Source: an uncultured Draconibacterium sp. (lineage in GTDB: Bacteria > Bacteroidota > Bacteroidia > Bacteroidales > Prolixibacteraceae). From it: a stretch of DNA of 64,000 nt. This document shows, in pieces, positions 52,286-60,939 of the stretch (positions are counted from its first letter, which is position 1; every line of letters starts with the position of its first letter). The stretch is from positions 2,805,501 to 2,869,500 of the forward strand of contig NZ_OY771647.1 in assembly GCF_963674925.1 (NCBI RefSeq), written 5' to 3'. The translations under genes were made by a program, and so were the position numbers. The notes under the pieces were generated by a model. It searched no databases and had not been told where the DNA came from. It was given only the letters and a program-made list of their open reading frames with translations.

Positions 52286-53473
52286 ATGTTTGCCGATAAA
52301 TACCTGGGAAAAAATGAGCACAAAATCCTCATCAACGAGTTGCCGGAAGAAGCACCGGGAATAATTGTTGTTATTCCGTGTTTACGAGAAACGGAGTTGA
52401 CGAATATACTCAACTCGCTGAATGAATGTGATTTGCCAAAATGTAAGGTTGAAGTCATTCTGCTTATTAACCAATCGGAAGTTGCTGATGCCGACACTAT
52501 TCAAATAAACAGACAAACAAAAGCTGACGCCGATAAATGGATAGCAACGAACCAAAAAAGCGGCATTCAGTTTTATGCTGTTGGCCCGATTTTCCTGAAA
52601 AAGAAATGGGCAGGAGCAGGATTGGCGCGCAAAAAGGGAATGGATGAAGCCATAAGAAGGTTCAATCTCAACGATAACAGGAACGGAATTTTGGTGTCGC
52701 TGGATGCCGATACGCTGGTGGCAAAAAACTACCTGCTTGAAATAGAGAAGCATTTCAGAGAACACCCGAAACAGGTTGGTGCAACAGTGGCTTTCGAGCA
52801 TCAAAAACAACAACTGGATAAAATGCAGCGGCGGGGGATTGAGCTGTACGAGTTGTACCTCAATTATTACAAAAGGGCGCTTGATTATACAGGATATCCG
52901 TATTCGCTGTTCACCATAGGATCTGCCTTTGCCGTAAAAGCCGAAGCCTACGTTAAACGTGGAGGAATGAACAGAAGGCAGGCAGGCGAAGATTTTTACT
53001 TTCTGCAAAACCTGGTGCAAATTGGCCGCGTTGGCGAAATAACAAGCACAATGGTTTATCCGTCGGCACGATTGTCGAATAGGGTGCCTTTTGGAACCGG
53101 CCCGATTCTGCAAAAATGGATGAAAGGAGAGGAGGATCTGTCGTTGACTTATAACTTCGAAGCGTTTAAAAACCTGCAGCAGTTTTTTGCTCAGAAAGAC
53201 GGTTTGTTTAAAATTCAGCAAAACGACTATCTGGAGTTTGTAAACCAATTGAATGAGCCGATAAAGGAATTTCTGGAACTGGATCAATTTGGTGTTGAGT
53301 TGGAAGATTTAAATAACAATTGTTCGCGTTTAGAAACCTTTCAGGTGCGCTTCTTCCAGAAATTCAATGCTTTTAAAATTCTGAAGTTTCTGAATTTTGC
53401 TCACGAAAAATTTTATCAGAAAGCTGATTTATTGCAGCAGATTAAGTTGTTGAACCGAGAACAGAAGGATTAA
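52286..53473 (+). CDS. glycosyltransferase family 2-like protein (GT-A)
   Basis: This 395-residue soluble protein has a GT-A nucleotide-binding start (GIIVVIPCLRETELTNIL, about 25-42), the DxD in VSLDADTLVA (about 146-155) and a distal YPYSLFTIGSAFAVKAEAYVKRGGM segment, then EDFYFLQNLVQIG (the acceptor/base region). The C-terminal 100 residues are helical and family-specific. No membrane helix is present. It probably transfers a sugar to a surface glycan. It is not linked to other glycan genes here. There is hardly any leader between its promoter box and ATG. Confidence 0.82.
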   Translation: MFADKYLGKNEHKILINELPEEAPGIIVVIPCLRETELTNILNSLNECDLPKCKVEVILLINQSEVADADTIQINRQTKADADKWIATNQKSGIQFYAVGPIFLKKKWAGAGLARKKGMDEAIRRFNLNDNRNGILVSLDADTLVAKNYLLEIEKHFREHPKQVGATVAFEHQKQQLDKMQRRGIELYELYLNYYKRALDYTGYPYSLFTIGSAFAVKAEAYVKRGGMNRRQAGEDFYFLQNLVQIGRVGEITSTMVYPSARLSNRVPFGTGPILQKWMKGEEDLSLTYNFEAFKNLQQFFAQKDGLFKIQQNDYLEFVNQLNEPIKEFLELDQFGVELEDLNNNCSRLETFQVRFFQKFNAFKILKFLNFAHEKFYQKADLLQQIKLLNREQKD

Positions 53474-53750
53474 CACTTTTGCTGTTGGTAAACAACTACT
53501 TTTACAGAATAAAAATTATTCCATTGTATTGTTCAATTACTTGTGCTGTAGTTTTTTATTGCTATGTTAAACTTATTTGGTTACTCTGGATTGATAATAT
53601 GGAATCATTCCATTCAGAAAAATTAGCATTAGCAAAATTAGCAAAAAGAAGATTAATTGAATATTAATATGTGCATAGGTGGTAACATTAAGATTATCAG
53701 TAGGTTTGCGGTGGTTACTGTAAAACATATGAATAAAATGTTTTTTGAAC
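53474..53750. other. AT-rich spacer, no supportable gene
   Basis: About 280 bp between the glycosyltransferase and ferredoxin genes. One short frame (53479-53667) is open but shows no conserved feature, and its second half is repetitive (KLALAKLAKRRLIEY). Confidence 0.5.
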
Positions 53751-53780
53751 TTTGATTTTATATCAAACTTTGTACTTTTG
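53751..53780 (+). promoter_or_regulatory. promoter of the ferredoxin gene
   Basis: -33 TTTG (53751-53754) and -7 TACTTTTG (53773-53780) with 18 bp between them. The ATG is 38 bp downstream. Confidence 0.75.
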
Positions 53781-53817
53781 CTGAAAACGATAATGTTTAA
53801 CTTTAAAAATCATTGTT

Positions 53818-53988
53818 ATGGCATACAAAATTTCAGATGAATGTATCGCATGTGGTACTTGTATCGATGAGTGCCCGGTTGACGCTATTGCAGAAGGTGA
53901 TATCTATACCATCGATGCAGAGCTTTGTACAGACTGTGGTTCATGCGCAGAAGTTTGTCCGGTTGAGGCAATTGCTATTGAAGAATAG
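53818..53988 (+). CDS. 2[4Fe-4S] ferredoxin
   Basis: This 56-residue protein starts MAYKISDECIACGTCIDECP and has two CxxCxxCxxxCP motifs: Cys9-12-15-19 (CIACGTCIDECP) and Cys37-40-43-47 (CTDCGSCAEVCP). Each supplies ligands to both cubane clusters of a clostridial-type low-potential ferredoxin. It carries electrons in the cytoplasm, for example for 2-oxoacid:ferredoxin oxidoreductases. Its own promoter and terminator make it a single-gene transcript. It lies in a frame overlapped by a longer spurious one. Confidence 0.97.
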   Translation: MAYKISDECIACGTCIDECPVDAIAEGDIYTIDAELCTDCGSCAEVCPVEAIAIEE

Positions 53989-54011
53989 TCCGCTCAGCAT
54001 AAAGACATTGA

Positions 54012-54036
54012 AGCTCGCGCATGCGGGCTTTTTTTA
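54012..54036 (+). terminator. terminator of the ferredoxin gene
   Basis: A 7-bp stem AGCTCGC / GCGGGCT with a GCAT loop, followed by seven T residues. Confidence 0.85.
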
Positions 54037-54061
54037 TGCCCTTTTGCTACCCCAAGCAGTT

Positions 54062-55657
54062 TTAAAACCCATTCAACTCCATAAAAACAGTTGGTAGAAT
54101 CAATAAAAAGCCAATAACAATTAGCATTAAAGTAAACGAAGCAGCCCATTTAAACCACTTTTCATAAGGAATACGTGCTACTCCCAAAACACCAATTAAT
54201 ACGCCACTTGTGGGAGTAATCATATTGGTAAAACCATCACCAAGTTGAAAGATTACCACGGTAGTCTGGCGCGAAATACCAATCAAATCCGATATCTGCG
54301 ACATAATCGGAATTGTTAAGGCCGCCTGTCCCGATCCGGATGGGATAAACACATTCAGCATGGTTTGTATCAGGTACATAATTCCCACTGTTCCAACCTC
54401 GCCGAAGTTTTGCATCGAGTTCGAAACATAAAATAATATGGTATCGATAATTTGGCCGTCTTCAAGAATAACCACTATTCCGCGGGCTAAACCAACTATC
54501 ATGGCGGCCGGAAGAATATCTTTGGCACCATCTAAAAAAAGTTTGGTAATGGTGTTGGGCGATTTATTGGCTGCGATGCCGGCAAAAACTCCCATTGCAA
54601 AAAAGATGGTAGCTATTTCTTTAATATACCAGCCGTGGCCCATTACACCAATTACCAGGAATACAATGGTGAAAGTGAGCAGGGTTAAAATAAAATATTG
54701 CACCGACCTCCAAAGAGTTAAAACGCCCATAATAATAAAAAGCGCTGAAGCTACCGGAATAGCCGGAACAGTAAAAACATTGTTGCCAATGGCAATTGAA
54801 CTTTGCGGAATGGTTATAGAGAAAACGATGAGTGCAACAGAAATAATGGCCAGTGCAAACCAGGCTGCAGCTGGTTTTATCTTTTCAATTTTTACGGCTG
54901 TGGTTTCATTGCGCGACCGCCAGTAGGCATCATCTTCGTAAACGACTGATTTGGTAGGGTCTTTTTTTATCCTGGCGGCATAACGCAGAATAAATGCAAA
55001 GCCAAAAAAGTTGATCACTACCCACATTAGAATTCGGTATTCCAGTCCTGAAAATAAAGGGATATGAGAAAGTCCCTGCGCAACACCAACGGTAAACGGA
55101 TTTAAAAAAGCTCCGGCAAAACCCATTGCTGCAGCAATAAAACACAGCGAAACGCCAACAATCGAATCGTAGCCCATAGAAATGGCCAGCGGAACAAAAA
55201 TAATGGTGAAGGCAATGGTTTCTTCGCTCATGCCAAAAATGGCTCCAAACAAGCTGAAGATGGTCATAATAGAAACGAGTACAATATTGTGTACCCCCAC
55301 AAAAGCCAGTATTTTCGATCGTTCAAGCCGTTTTAAGCGTTTCAGGAAAGTGTATATACCAATGTCGATTGATTTGCTTTCGTTAAGAATCCAGAACGAA
55401 CCACCGATGAGTAAAATGAGGGCAATAATATTTGCAGTGCTTAAGAAACCATCAAAAAATGATGAAAAAACCTGCCATGTCTGTAACTGGCTGTCGGTTT
55501 TTTGAAACGATCCGGTTTGTATCACACTACGTTCAACGCCATTAACAACAACACTTTCGCGCTCAAATTCACCTCCGGGAATGATCCACGTCAGTAAAGC
55601 ACAAAAAACAATCAGAAAAAATATGATAACGTAGGTATGCGGAACTTTTTTTAACAT
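54062..55657 (-). CDS. YfcC-family carrier (DcuC superfamily)
   Basis: About 531 residues from ATG 55657 (MLKKVPHTYVIIFFLIVFCAL). A longer ATG frame adds 19 unlikely residues. It has 12-14 helices. The N-terminal TWIIPGGEFER, the GMSEETIAFTIIFVPLAISMGYDSIVG region and FIPSGSGQAALTIPIMSQISDLIGISRQT (near 455) with DGFTNMITPTSGVLIG are YfcC-family hallmarks. The family takes up or exchanges organic acids or basic amino acids; the substrate here is unknown. It is monocistronic. Confidence 0.88.
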   Translation of the reverse strand: MLKKVPHTYVIIFFLIVFCALLTWIIPGGEFERESVVVNGVERSVIQTGSFQKTDSQLQTWQVFSSFFDGFLSTANIIALILLIGGSFWILNESKSIDIGIYTFLKRLKRLERSKILAFVGVHNIVLVSIMTIFSLFGAIFGMSEETIAFTIIFVPLAISMGYDSIVGVSLCFIAAAMGFAGAFLNPFTVGVAQGLSHIPLFSGLEYRILMWVVINFFGFAFILRYAARIKKDPTKSVVYEDDAYWRSRNETTAVKIEKIKPAAAWFALAIISVALIVFSITIPQSSIAIGNNVFTVPAIPVASALFIIMGVLTLWRSVQYFILTLLTFTIVFLVIGVMGHGWYIKEIATIFFAMGVFAGIAANKSPNTITKLFLDGAKDILPAAMIVGLARGIVVILEDGQIIDTILFYVSNSMQNFGEVGTVGIMYLIQTMLNVFIPSGSGQAALTIPIMSQISDLIGISRQTTVVIFQLGDGFTNMITPTSGVLIGVLGVARIPYEKWFKWAASFTLMLIVIGFLLILPTVFMELNGF

Positions 55658-55843
55658 GCCTGAATGATTTTGAAACCTAAGATAAGAATTTAAATCAGAT
55701 GAGTGGAAAGTCAAAGCTACCTGAGTTGAAGGTTCGATTTTTTTGGCGATGATTCTCTGATAAACATTATGAAAAGTTCTTTTTATATGGTTGATTTTTC
55801 TTAAATTGTTAGATATAAATTTAAACCATACACTTATAGTATA

Positions 55844-56920
55844 ATGCGAAAATATCTGATTTTACTCCTCGTGACATTAGCTTCATTTAGCAGTTCTGGT
55901 CAAAACGCAGCCAACGACAGCACTTCTGTTGTTCAGGCAAAAAAAGAGAAGAACTTTAACTTTAACCTGATGCCATATATGAGCTATAACCGCAATCTGG
56001 AGTTTATGTATGGTGTTCTGCCGCTGGCCATGTACCGGCTGAACCCAAACGATACTATCTCTCCAAAATCATTATCAGGTATTACAGGCGTTTTTACTAC
56101 GAACGGTTCAAAATTTATTGGTTTTTTTAACCGCTGGCACCTGGCTCAGGATAGGTGGCGGATTCAGTTTTACGGTGCTACCGGAAATCACATATCACAG
56201 TTTTATTACGACTACGATATTCCTCCCGGTTTTTACGATTATAAAACAAAAACGAAACTTATAAGTATTGGGTTTCAACGAAAAGTTTTGCATACACTTT
56301 ATGCGGGCATAAGCTATACCTATACGCATCATTTTACTAAATACGAAGATGAAATAATTCCCGATGCAACCACCGATACACATTCACTGCAATATATTGC
56401 ATTATGGGATACCCGAAACGAAGTTTACTATCCCACCGAAGGAAATCAGATACGATTGAAGTGGAATTCTTTTCCGCAGTGGATGGGCAACGATATTGAG
56501 GCCAACAAAATTATTAGCGAGTACAACCATTATTTTCCGTTTCACGACGGACGGGATGTTTTGGCTACCCGCTTCTCAGGGACTTTTGGTTTGGGCGATA
56601 TTGCTTTTGAACAACAGGTTGTTATTGGAGGCAACGATATTCGCGGCTATTCGGAAGCTAAATACCGTGGCGATGGGTTAATGGCGGTACAGGGCGAATA
56701 CCGTTACAATTTTACCAGCCGGATGGGATTGGTTGGTTTTGCCGGGGTGGCTACTATTTACGGCTCGCCAACCAAAGAATTCGACTGGGATTTATATCCC
56801 GGATTTGGAGTTGGCTACCGTTATCAGGCTTTTAAATCGGCCAAATTTAATATCGGTCTTGATGCTGCATTGGGAAAAGACGACTGGGGAATTTATTTCA
56901 GAATAGGAGAAGCATTTTAA
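55844..56920 (+). CDS. BamA/Omp85-family outer-membrane barrel without POTRA domains
   Basis: This 358-residue protein has a signal peptide (MRKYLILLLVTLASFSSSGQ), about 30 linker residues, and then a beta-barrel formed by alternating aromatic strands. The C-terminal third has the Omp85/D15 hallmarks GDIAFEQQVVIGGNDIRGYSEAKYRG (about 247-272, matching the conserved RGY-type loop) and a final aromatic strand ending FRIGEAF. No POTRA domains precede the barrel, unlike BamA and TamA. The next gene, 23 bp downstream, encodes a membrane-anchored DUF748/AsmA-like protein. Confidence 0.85.
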   Translation: MRKYLILLLVTLASFSSSGQNAANDSTSVVQAKKEKNFNFNLMPYMSYNRNLEFMYGVLPLAMYRLNPNDTISPKSLSGITGVFTTNGSKFIGFFNRWHLAQDRWRIQFYGATGNHISQFYYDYDIPPGFYDYKTKTKLISIGFQRKVLHTLYAGISYTYTHHFTKYEDEIIPDATTDTHSLQYIALWDTRNEVYYPTEGNQIRLKWNSFPQWMGNDIEANKIISEYNHYFPFHDGRDVLATRFSGTFGLGDIAFEQQVVIGGNDIRGYSEAKYRGDGLMAVQGEYRYNFTSRMGLVGFAGVATIYGSPTKEFDWDLYPGFGVGYRYQAFKSAKFNIGLDAALGKDDWGIYFRIGEAF

Positions 56921-56943
56921 TTGATTAGAAACAGCTGCATAGA

Positions 56944-59154
56944 ATGGAAACAAAAAAAGGTAAACAAAAAGCCGGAACCTGGAAACGTATTGTATTGATT
57001 ATTTTACTGGCATTGAGTTTGATTGTGGTGATCGCACTGGCATTGGCACCGGGTTTGATTAGGAATTACATCAATAAAAACGGTGTTGAACTCTCGGGCC
57101 GAACCATCACTATCGAAAAAATAAAGTACAATTATTTTACTTCTACGTTGCAGGTATTTAATATGGCCATGTACGAACAAAATAATACCGATGTTTTTGT
57201 TGGTTTCGATACACTTTTACTCAACCTCAAACCGCTGCGCTTATTGAAACACGAAATAACTGTGCAGCAATTTCAACTGGTAAATCCTTATTCGCAGGTT
57301 ATTCAAACCGATACGGTATTTAATTTCTCCGACCTCATTGAGTTTTTCGATACCGGCGAAGCAACGGCCGAAGAAGACACCACACAGTCAAAACCGTACC
57401 TTCTGAATTTGAATTTACTGGAGATAAAGAACGGAACGGTGAGCTACACTGATACGGAGCTAGACAATAACATCTCAATGAAAAATATTAGTTTTCTGAT
57501 TCCGCAAATATATTGGGGTGGCGAAGAAAGTTCTGCTGATCTGGATTTTAATATTGGTAACGGAGGTAGTATCAGCACCGATTTTGATTTTGATTCTAAA
57601 ACGGGCGATTTCCGGGGCGAAATAAAATTAAACAAACTGGTTCTCAATATTGCATTGCCATATATTCAGGAGTACATGCAGTTTAATAAAATGGAGGGAA
57701 CGCTCGATGCCACGGCTAAGTTTACTGGAAATGAGAACAATTTGACCAACTTTGAGTTGAGCGGAAATGCTGAGGTTGCCGGGCTAATGTTTACTGATAT
57801 GAACGACAAAAACGTATTGGGAGCAGCAAAAACCAAACTGGATTTAAACCATTCGAAACCCTTGTTATACCAAGCAGAAATTGGGAAAATCGAAATCATC
57901 CAACCTTATGTATATTTTGCTTTGATAGACTCCTTGTCCAACTTCGAAAAAATGATGGTACCGGTGGAGAATGAAACGGTTGCCGACACGACTGAAAGTG
58001 AAGAAACCGAACCTTTCGATATTCTGATCAATAAATTTGTGATCGACAGTGGGCTTATCGATTTTAGCGATCAGCGTTTGCAGGAGGTTTTTAATTATGA
58101 ACTTTCGCAGGTGCATGTCGATATGGATTCACTTTCGCTAAACAGTAACTGGCTGGAGATTAATTCGAGCATGAAACTCAATAAACGAGGAGACCTGGTA
58201 GCCGAACTGGGATTGAATCCTTACGATCCTTTTCAGCATATTGAGTTAAATTATGTGTTGTCCGAGTTTCAGTTGCCCGATATAAATATTTACTCGAAAT
58301 ACTACGCCGGACTGCCAATTTTATTTGGCGATATGTATTACCGCAATAAAACCTCCATCATTAATAAAAAGCTAAACAGCGAAAACGAACTGATAATTAG
58401 CAATGTTGAAATGGGCCGTAAAAGCGGGGGATTGTATGATGTACCTATCAAACTGGCTTTGTTTATTCTGAAAGACAAGAATGGTGATGTGAACCTGGAT
58501 ATTCCGGTAACCGGCGATCTGTCGGACCCGAAAACCGACGTGGGCAAAATTGTTTGGAACACTTTCAAAGGGTTTATGGGGAAAATTGTATCCTCACCTT
58601 TTCGGGCGCTTGGTAATTTGCTGGGGGCCGATCCGAAAGAACTGGAAGAGATTACTATTTTATACAGCGATACCACTTTAACGCGCAAACAACATCGTTC
58701 GCTCGATTTATTGCTGGAGTTGGAGCAACAGAAACCGGAACTGCTGATTGAAATGCAGTACCTGAACGACCGGAAACTGGAACGTATTGATGCCGCTTCA
58801 GAAATTGTGCAAGAGCGTTATACTGAAGAAACAGGTAAGAAAAAGGCAAGAAATAATAAAGAGTATCTCGAATATTTGAAAACTGAAACACAACGCGATT
58901 CGCTGGTAATGCAGGATTACGAACGCCTGCTTGCTCCCAAAACGGAGGTTGACAGTGTAATCATTTCCCGCGAAAACAACCGACTTCAACTGGTAACGGA
59001 TTATTTGCACGAGCAAAATAACTCAACAACCATTCGTGTGTTGGAATACAACGAAGATGAAGTGTTGAATATTGGCAGCCGGCCACAATTTAAAATTTCA
59101 TACAAACTTGCTGAAGACGAAGCTGCAGTGGAAACTCCTCAGGATAGTCAGTAG
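56944..59154 (+). CDS. DUF748/AsmA-like envelope-spanning protein
   Basis: This 736-residue protein has one N-terminal helix (about 13-36) and a long periplasmic region of repeated beta-strand segments. AsmA/DUF748 hallmarks include LSGRTITIEKIKYNYFTSTLQVFN near residue 50, ILINKFVIDSGLIDFSDQ near 360 and the C-terminal VPIKLALFILKDKNGDVNLDIPVTGDLSDPK near 500, followed by the FKGFMGKIVSSPFRALGNLLG helix. The remaining 180 residues are coiled-coil-like and charged. AsmA-like proteins form lipid-conducting bridges. It is adjacent to and presumably co-transcribed with the Omp85-type barrel. Confidence 0.87.
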   Translation: METKKGKQKAGTWKRIVLIILLALSLIVVIALALAPGLIRNYINKNGVELSGRTITIEKIKYNYFTSTLQVFNMAMYEQNNTDVFVGFDTLLLNLKPLRLLKHEITVQQFQLVNPYSQVIQTDTVFNFSDLIEFFDTGEATAEEDTTQSKPYLLNLNLLEIKNGTVSYTDTELDNNISMKNISFLIPQIYWGGEESSADLDFNIGNGGSISTDFDFDSKTGDFRGEIKLNKLVLNIALPYIQEYMQFNKMEGTLDATAKFTGNENNLTNFELSGNAEVAGLMFTDMNDKNVLGAAKTKLDLNHSKPLLYQAEIGKIEIIQPYVYFALIDSLSNFEKMMVPVENETVADTTESEETEPFDILINKFVIDSGLIDFSDQRLQEVFNYELSQVHVDMDSLSLNSNWLEINSSMKLNKRGDLVAELGLNPYDPFQHIELNYVLSEFQLPDINIYSKYYAGLPILFGDMYYRNKTSIINKKLNSENELIISNVEMGRKSGGLYDVPIKLALFILKDKNGDVNLDIPVTGDLSDPKTDVGKIVWNTFKGFMGKIVSSPFRALGNLLGADPKELEEITILYSDTTLTRKQHRSLDLLLELEQQKPELLIEMQYLNDRKLERIDAASEIVQERYTEETGKKKARNNKEYLEYLKTETQRDSLVMQDYERLLAPKTEVDSVIISRENNRLQLVTDYLHEQNNSTTIRVLEYNEDEVLNIGSRPQFKISYKLAEDEAAVETPQDSQ

Positions 59155-59177
59155 ATTAATTCTTTGTTTTATAAATG

Positions 59178-59214
59178 AAGGATCGTCCAGAAAATGCGGA
59201 ACGATCCTTTTTTA
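59178..59214. terminator. bidirectional terminator after the DUF748 gene
   Basis: A 9-bp stem AAGGATCGT / ACGATCCTT with a T run (TTTTTTAT) after it, between convergent genes. Confidence 0.8.
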
Positions 59215-59224
59215 TTGTAAATGC

Positions 59225-59998
59225 TTAAATCTTCTTTCCAATATAAAACACGTAGCCATAATAATCTTTGTACTTGTTGTACAATGTCTCTTCGTGTCGT
59301 TGGTTGGCAATAAAACCCTCGGCAGCTTTGTTACCGGCGTGTTCTTTTAAGAAAGTTTCCTGAGCCCTGATTTGTGGCTTGTAAAAATACTCGAGCCAGC
59401 AGTTGTCGGGTAAAATAAACGATGCCACGGGTATATAGCCGGCTTGCTGCATTTGCGCCACTTTATTCGGAATAGTATCGATGCCGGGATAAGCATCCAT
59501 CCAAAAATCCTGTATTTCCTGAGGACGCTCCCCGGTGAACCACGATGCTTCACTCACCGCTACGTATCCTCCCGGTTTCAGAAACGCTTTCCACTCGCGC
59601 AGGCCGCGTTCAAAACCAATGTTGTAAATGGCGCCTTCCGACCAGATTAAATCCAATTCTTCCGCCTGAAAAGGCAGCTGATCCATCGAACCAACAATCC
59701 CTTTTACGCGCTCCTGCAGATTGTGCTTCTGTGCATTTTTATTAAACAGGTCGATAAAAGTGGGGAAGAGGTCGAGCCCCTTTATTTGTCCCGGTGTATG
59801 TTGAGCTAAAATCATGGTTTGCCCACCGGTACCACAGCCCAGGTCTGCAATCTTTGCTTCTTCGCCAAGCTTTTCGATAAAACTCAGCGCCTTTATGGTT
59901 ACCTCCGGGCTTCCCGGCCCCTGGCGTTCGAGGTGAGAGAAATATTCGCAAATTAAACCTAAATCGAATTCGTGTATAGATGAATTATCGTTACTCAT
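59225..59998 (-). CDS. class I SAM-dependent methyltransferase
   Basis: About 257 residues from ATG 59998 (MSNDNSSIHEFDLGLICEYF). A slightly longer frame has no support. Rossmann motif I is IADLGCGTGGQTMILA (about 47-62), motif II follows with KGLDLFPTFIDLF, motif post-II contains GSMDQLPFQAEELDLIWSEGAIYN, and the cap contains LKPGGYVAVSEASWF. It resembles small-molecule methyltransferases of the UbiE/YcgJ type. The substrate is not determined. Because MenG/UbiE is missing from the men cluster, it was considered for that role, but the motifs do not specifically support it. Confidence 0.85.
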   Translation of the reverse strand: MSNDNSSIHEFDLGLICEYFSHLERQGPGSPEVTIKALSFIEKLGEEAKIADLGCGTGGQTMILAQHTPGQIKGLDLFPTFIDLFNKNAQKHNLQERVKGIVGSMDQLPFQAEELDLIWSEGAIYNIGFERGLREWKAFLKPGGYVAVSEASWFTGERPQEIQDFWMDAYPGIDTIPNKVAQMQQAGYIPVASFILPDNCWLEYFYKPQIRAQETFLKEHAGNKAAEGFIANQRHEETLYNKYKDYYGYVFYIGKKI

Positions 59999-60070
59999 TT
60001 TTTTAAATATTGTGCCAAAAACCACGTTATCTAATGCTTCTAGGTTTTAGGCGGTTTCAAATAAAAAGAT

Positions 60071-60295
60071 ATGAAAAATACCACTGACAGGAAACTGTCA
60101 GCGATTAACGAATGGATAACCAAAGGCCAACTGCCAAAGGTTATTTACTTCACGGAATCCAAATTTGTGTTTAACATGCAAAAATTTTACTTGCACGAAA
60201 TTAGTCTTTTTCGCAAAATAGCAAGGGACGCTCAACATTTTACAAACTTAAACGTTGGATTGAGACTGTTTGAACAGGTATTAAAATTACAATGA
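60071..60295 (+). CDS. small hypothetical protein upstream of the His-rich protein
   Basis: This 74-residue frame has no signal peptide and no recognised family; it is rich in aromatic and basic residues (e.g. VIYFTESKFVFNMQKFYLHEISLFRK). Its stop overlaps the next ATG (ATGA), which argues for translation and coupling. Against it, its first 70 bp form two clean hairpins (60084-60101 and 60116-60144), so the region may instead be a structured leader. Both may be true. Confidence 0.45.
   Translation: MKNTTDRKLSAINEWITKGQLPKVIYFTESKFVFNMQKFYLHEISLFRKIARDAQHFTNLNVGLRLFEQVLKLQ
60084..60144 (+). promoter_or_regulatory. possible structured RNA leader (two hairpins)
   Basis: The first hairpin is CTGACAG-GAAA-CTGTCAG, a 7-bp stem with a GNRA tetraloop (60084-60101). 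The second is ATAACC-AAA-GGC-CAACT-GCC-AAA-GGTTAT, with a symmetric AAA/AAA internal loop (60116-60144). They precede the His-rich protein gene and overlap the small 74-codon frame. Confidence 0.35.
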
Positions 60296-60798
60296 AAAAA
60301 AGTTATATCAGTTTATTAGGTGGCATTATTGCCTTGTTTTTTGTTTTGAATGTTAACGCGCAGGAACTCGATCATGATGAGCATGAACACCACGACCACA
60401 CGCACGGACATAAAACCGAAATAGGAATCGGAAATTCGGCTGTTTACTTTTTTGGAGAAGAGGAGCTTAGTTATGGCCTGCACCTCCATGTGGTCAGAAA
60501 TATCGGTCACTCGAATTTTGGAATGGGACTGGCTTATGAGCGTATTTTCGACGAACACCACCACAATACAATTGGTATTGTTGGTAGTTATACACCTGTT
60601 GACAGGCTTCATTTTGCACTAACACCCGGCATTGCATTTGAAGGGGAAGACTGGGAAGAGAAAAACTTTGCCCTGCATTTTGAAACGGCCTACGATTTTC
60701 AGGTGGGTAATATCCACATGGGGCCAATGGTGGAGCTGGGCTACAATTTCGAACACGTGCATTTAAGTTTGGGAGTACACATAGGTTTTGGATTGTAA
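60292..60798 (+). CDS. His-rich exported protein, probable small outer-membrane barrel
   Basis: This 168-residue protein has a signal peptide (MKKSYISLLGGIIALFFVLNVNAQ). Immediately after comes a His/Asp/Glu cluster (ELDHDEHEHHDHTHGHKTE, about 25-43) suited to binding Zn2+, Cu2+ or Ni2+. The rest consists of short amphipathic strands (VYFFGEEELSYGLHLHV, MGPMVELGYNFEHVHLSLGV) ending in HIGFGL, which suggests an outer-membrane barrel. A role in metal handling is an inference; no metal-transporter gene adjoins. The ZIP gene is 30 kb away. Confidence 0.65.
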   Translation: MKKSYISLLGGIIALFFVLNVNAQELDHDEHEHHDHTHGHKTEIGIGNSAVYFFGEEELSYGLHLHVVRNIGHSNFGMGLAYERIFDEHHHNTIGIVGSYTPVDRLHFALTPGIAFEGEDWEEKNFALHFETAYDFQVGNIHMGPMVELGYNFEHVHLSLGVHIGFGL

Positions 60799-60939
60799 TA
60801 AAATAATCCCAAAACTGGGGATAGACTCTGTCGGCGATTCAGCGTTGTTTGTTTGTAATGCTCACTTTATTAGGGGAATAGTTTTTTTTTCGCCGCTTTT
60901 TTGAGCCATAGTAACTTTTAAATTCACTACTATAGAGGA

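Noticed and set aside
53479..53667. 62-codon open frame after the glycosyltransferase gene
   Set aside because: No conserved feature, a repetitive Leu-Ala-Lys end and no ribosome-binding or promoter signal. It overlaps the AT-rich region that leads into the ferredoxin promoter.
53813..54097. 94-codon plus-strand frame over the ferredoxin
   Set aside because: It is the shifted frame of the real 56-codon ferredoxin, which has both 4Fe-4S motifs, a promoter and a terminator.
59225..59998. Methyltransferase as the missing MenG/UbiE
   Set aside because: It has generic class I motifs but not the UbiE-specific segments I would expect, and it is 20 kb from the men operon.
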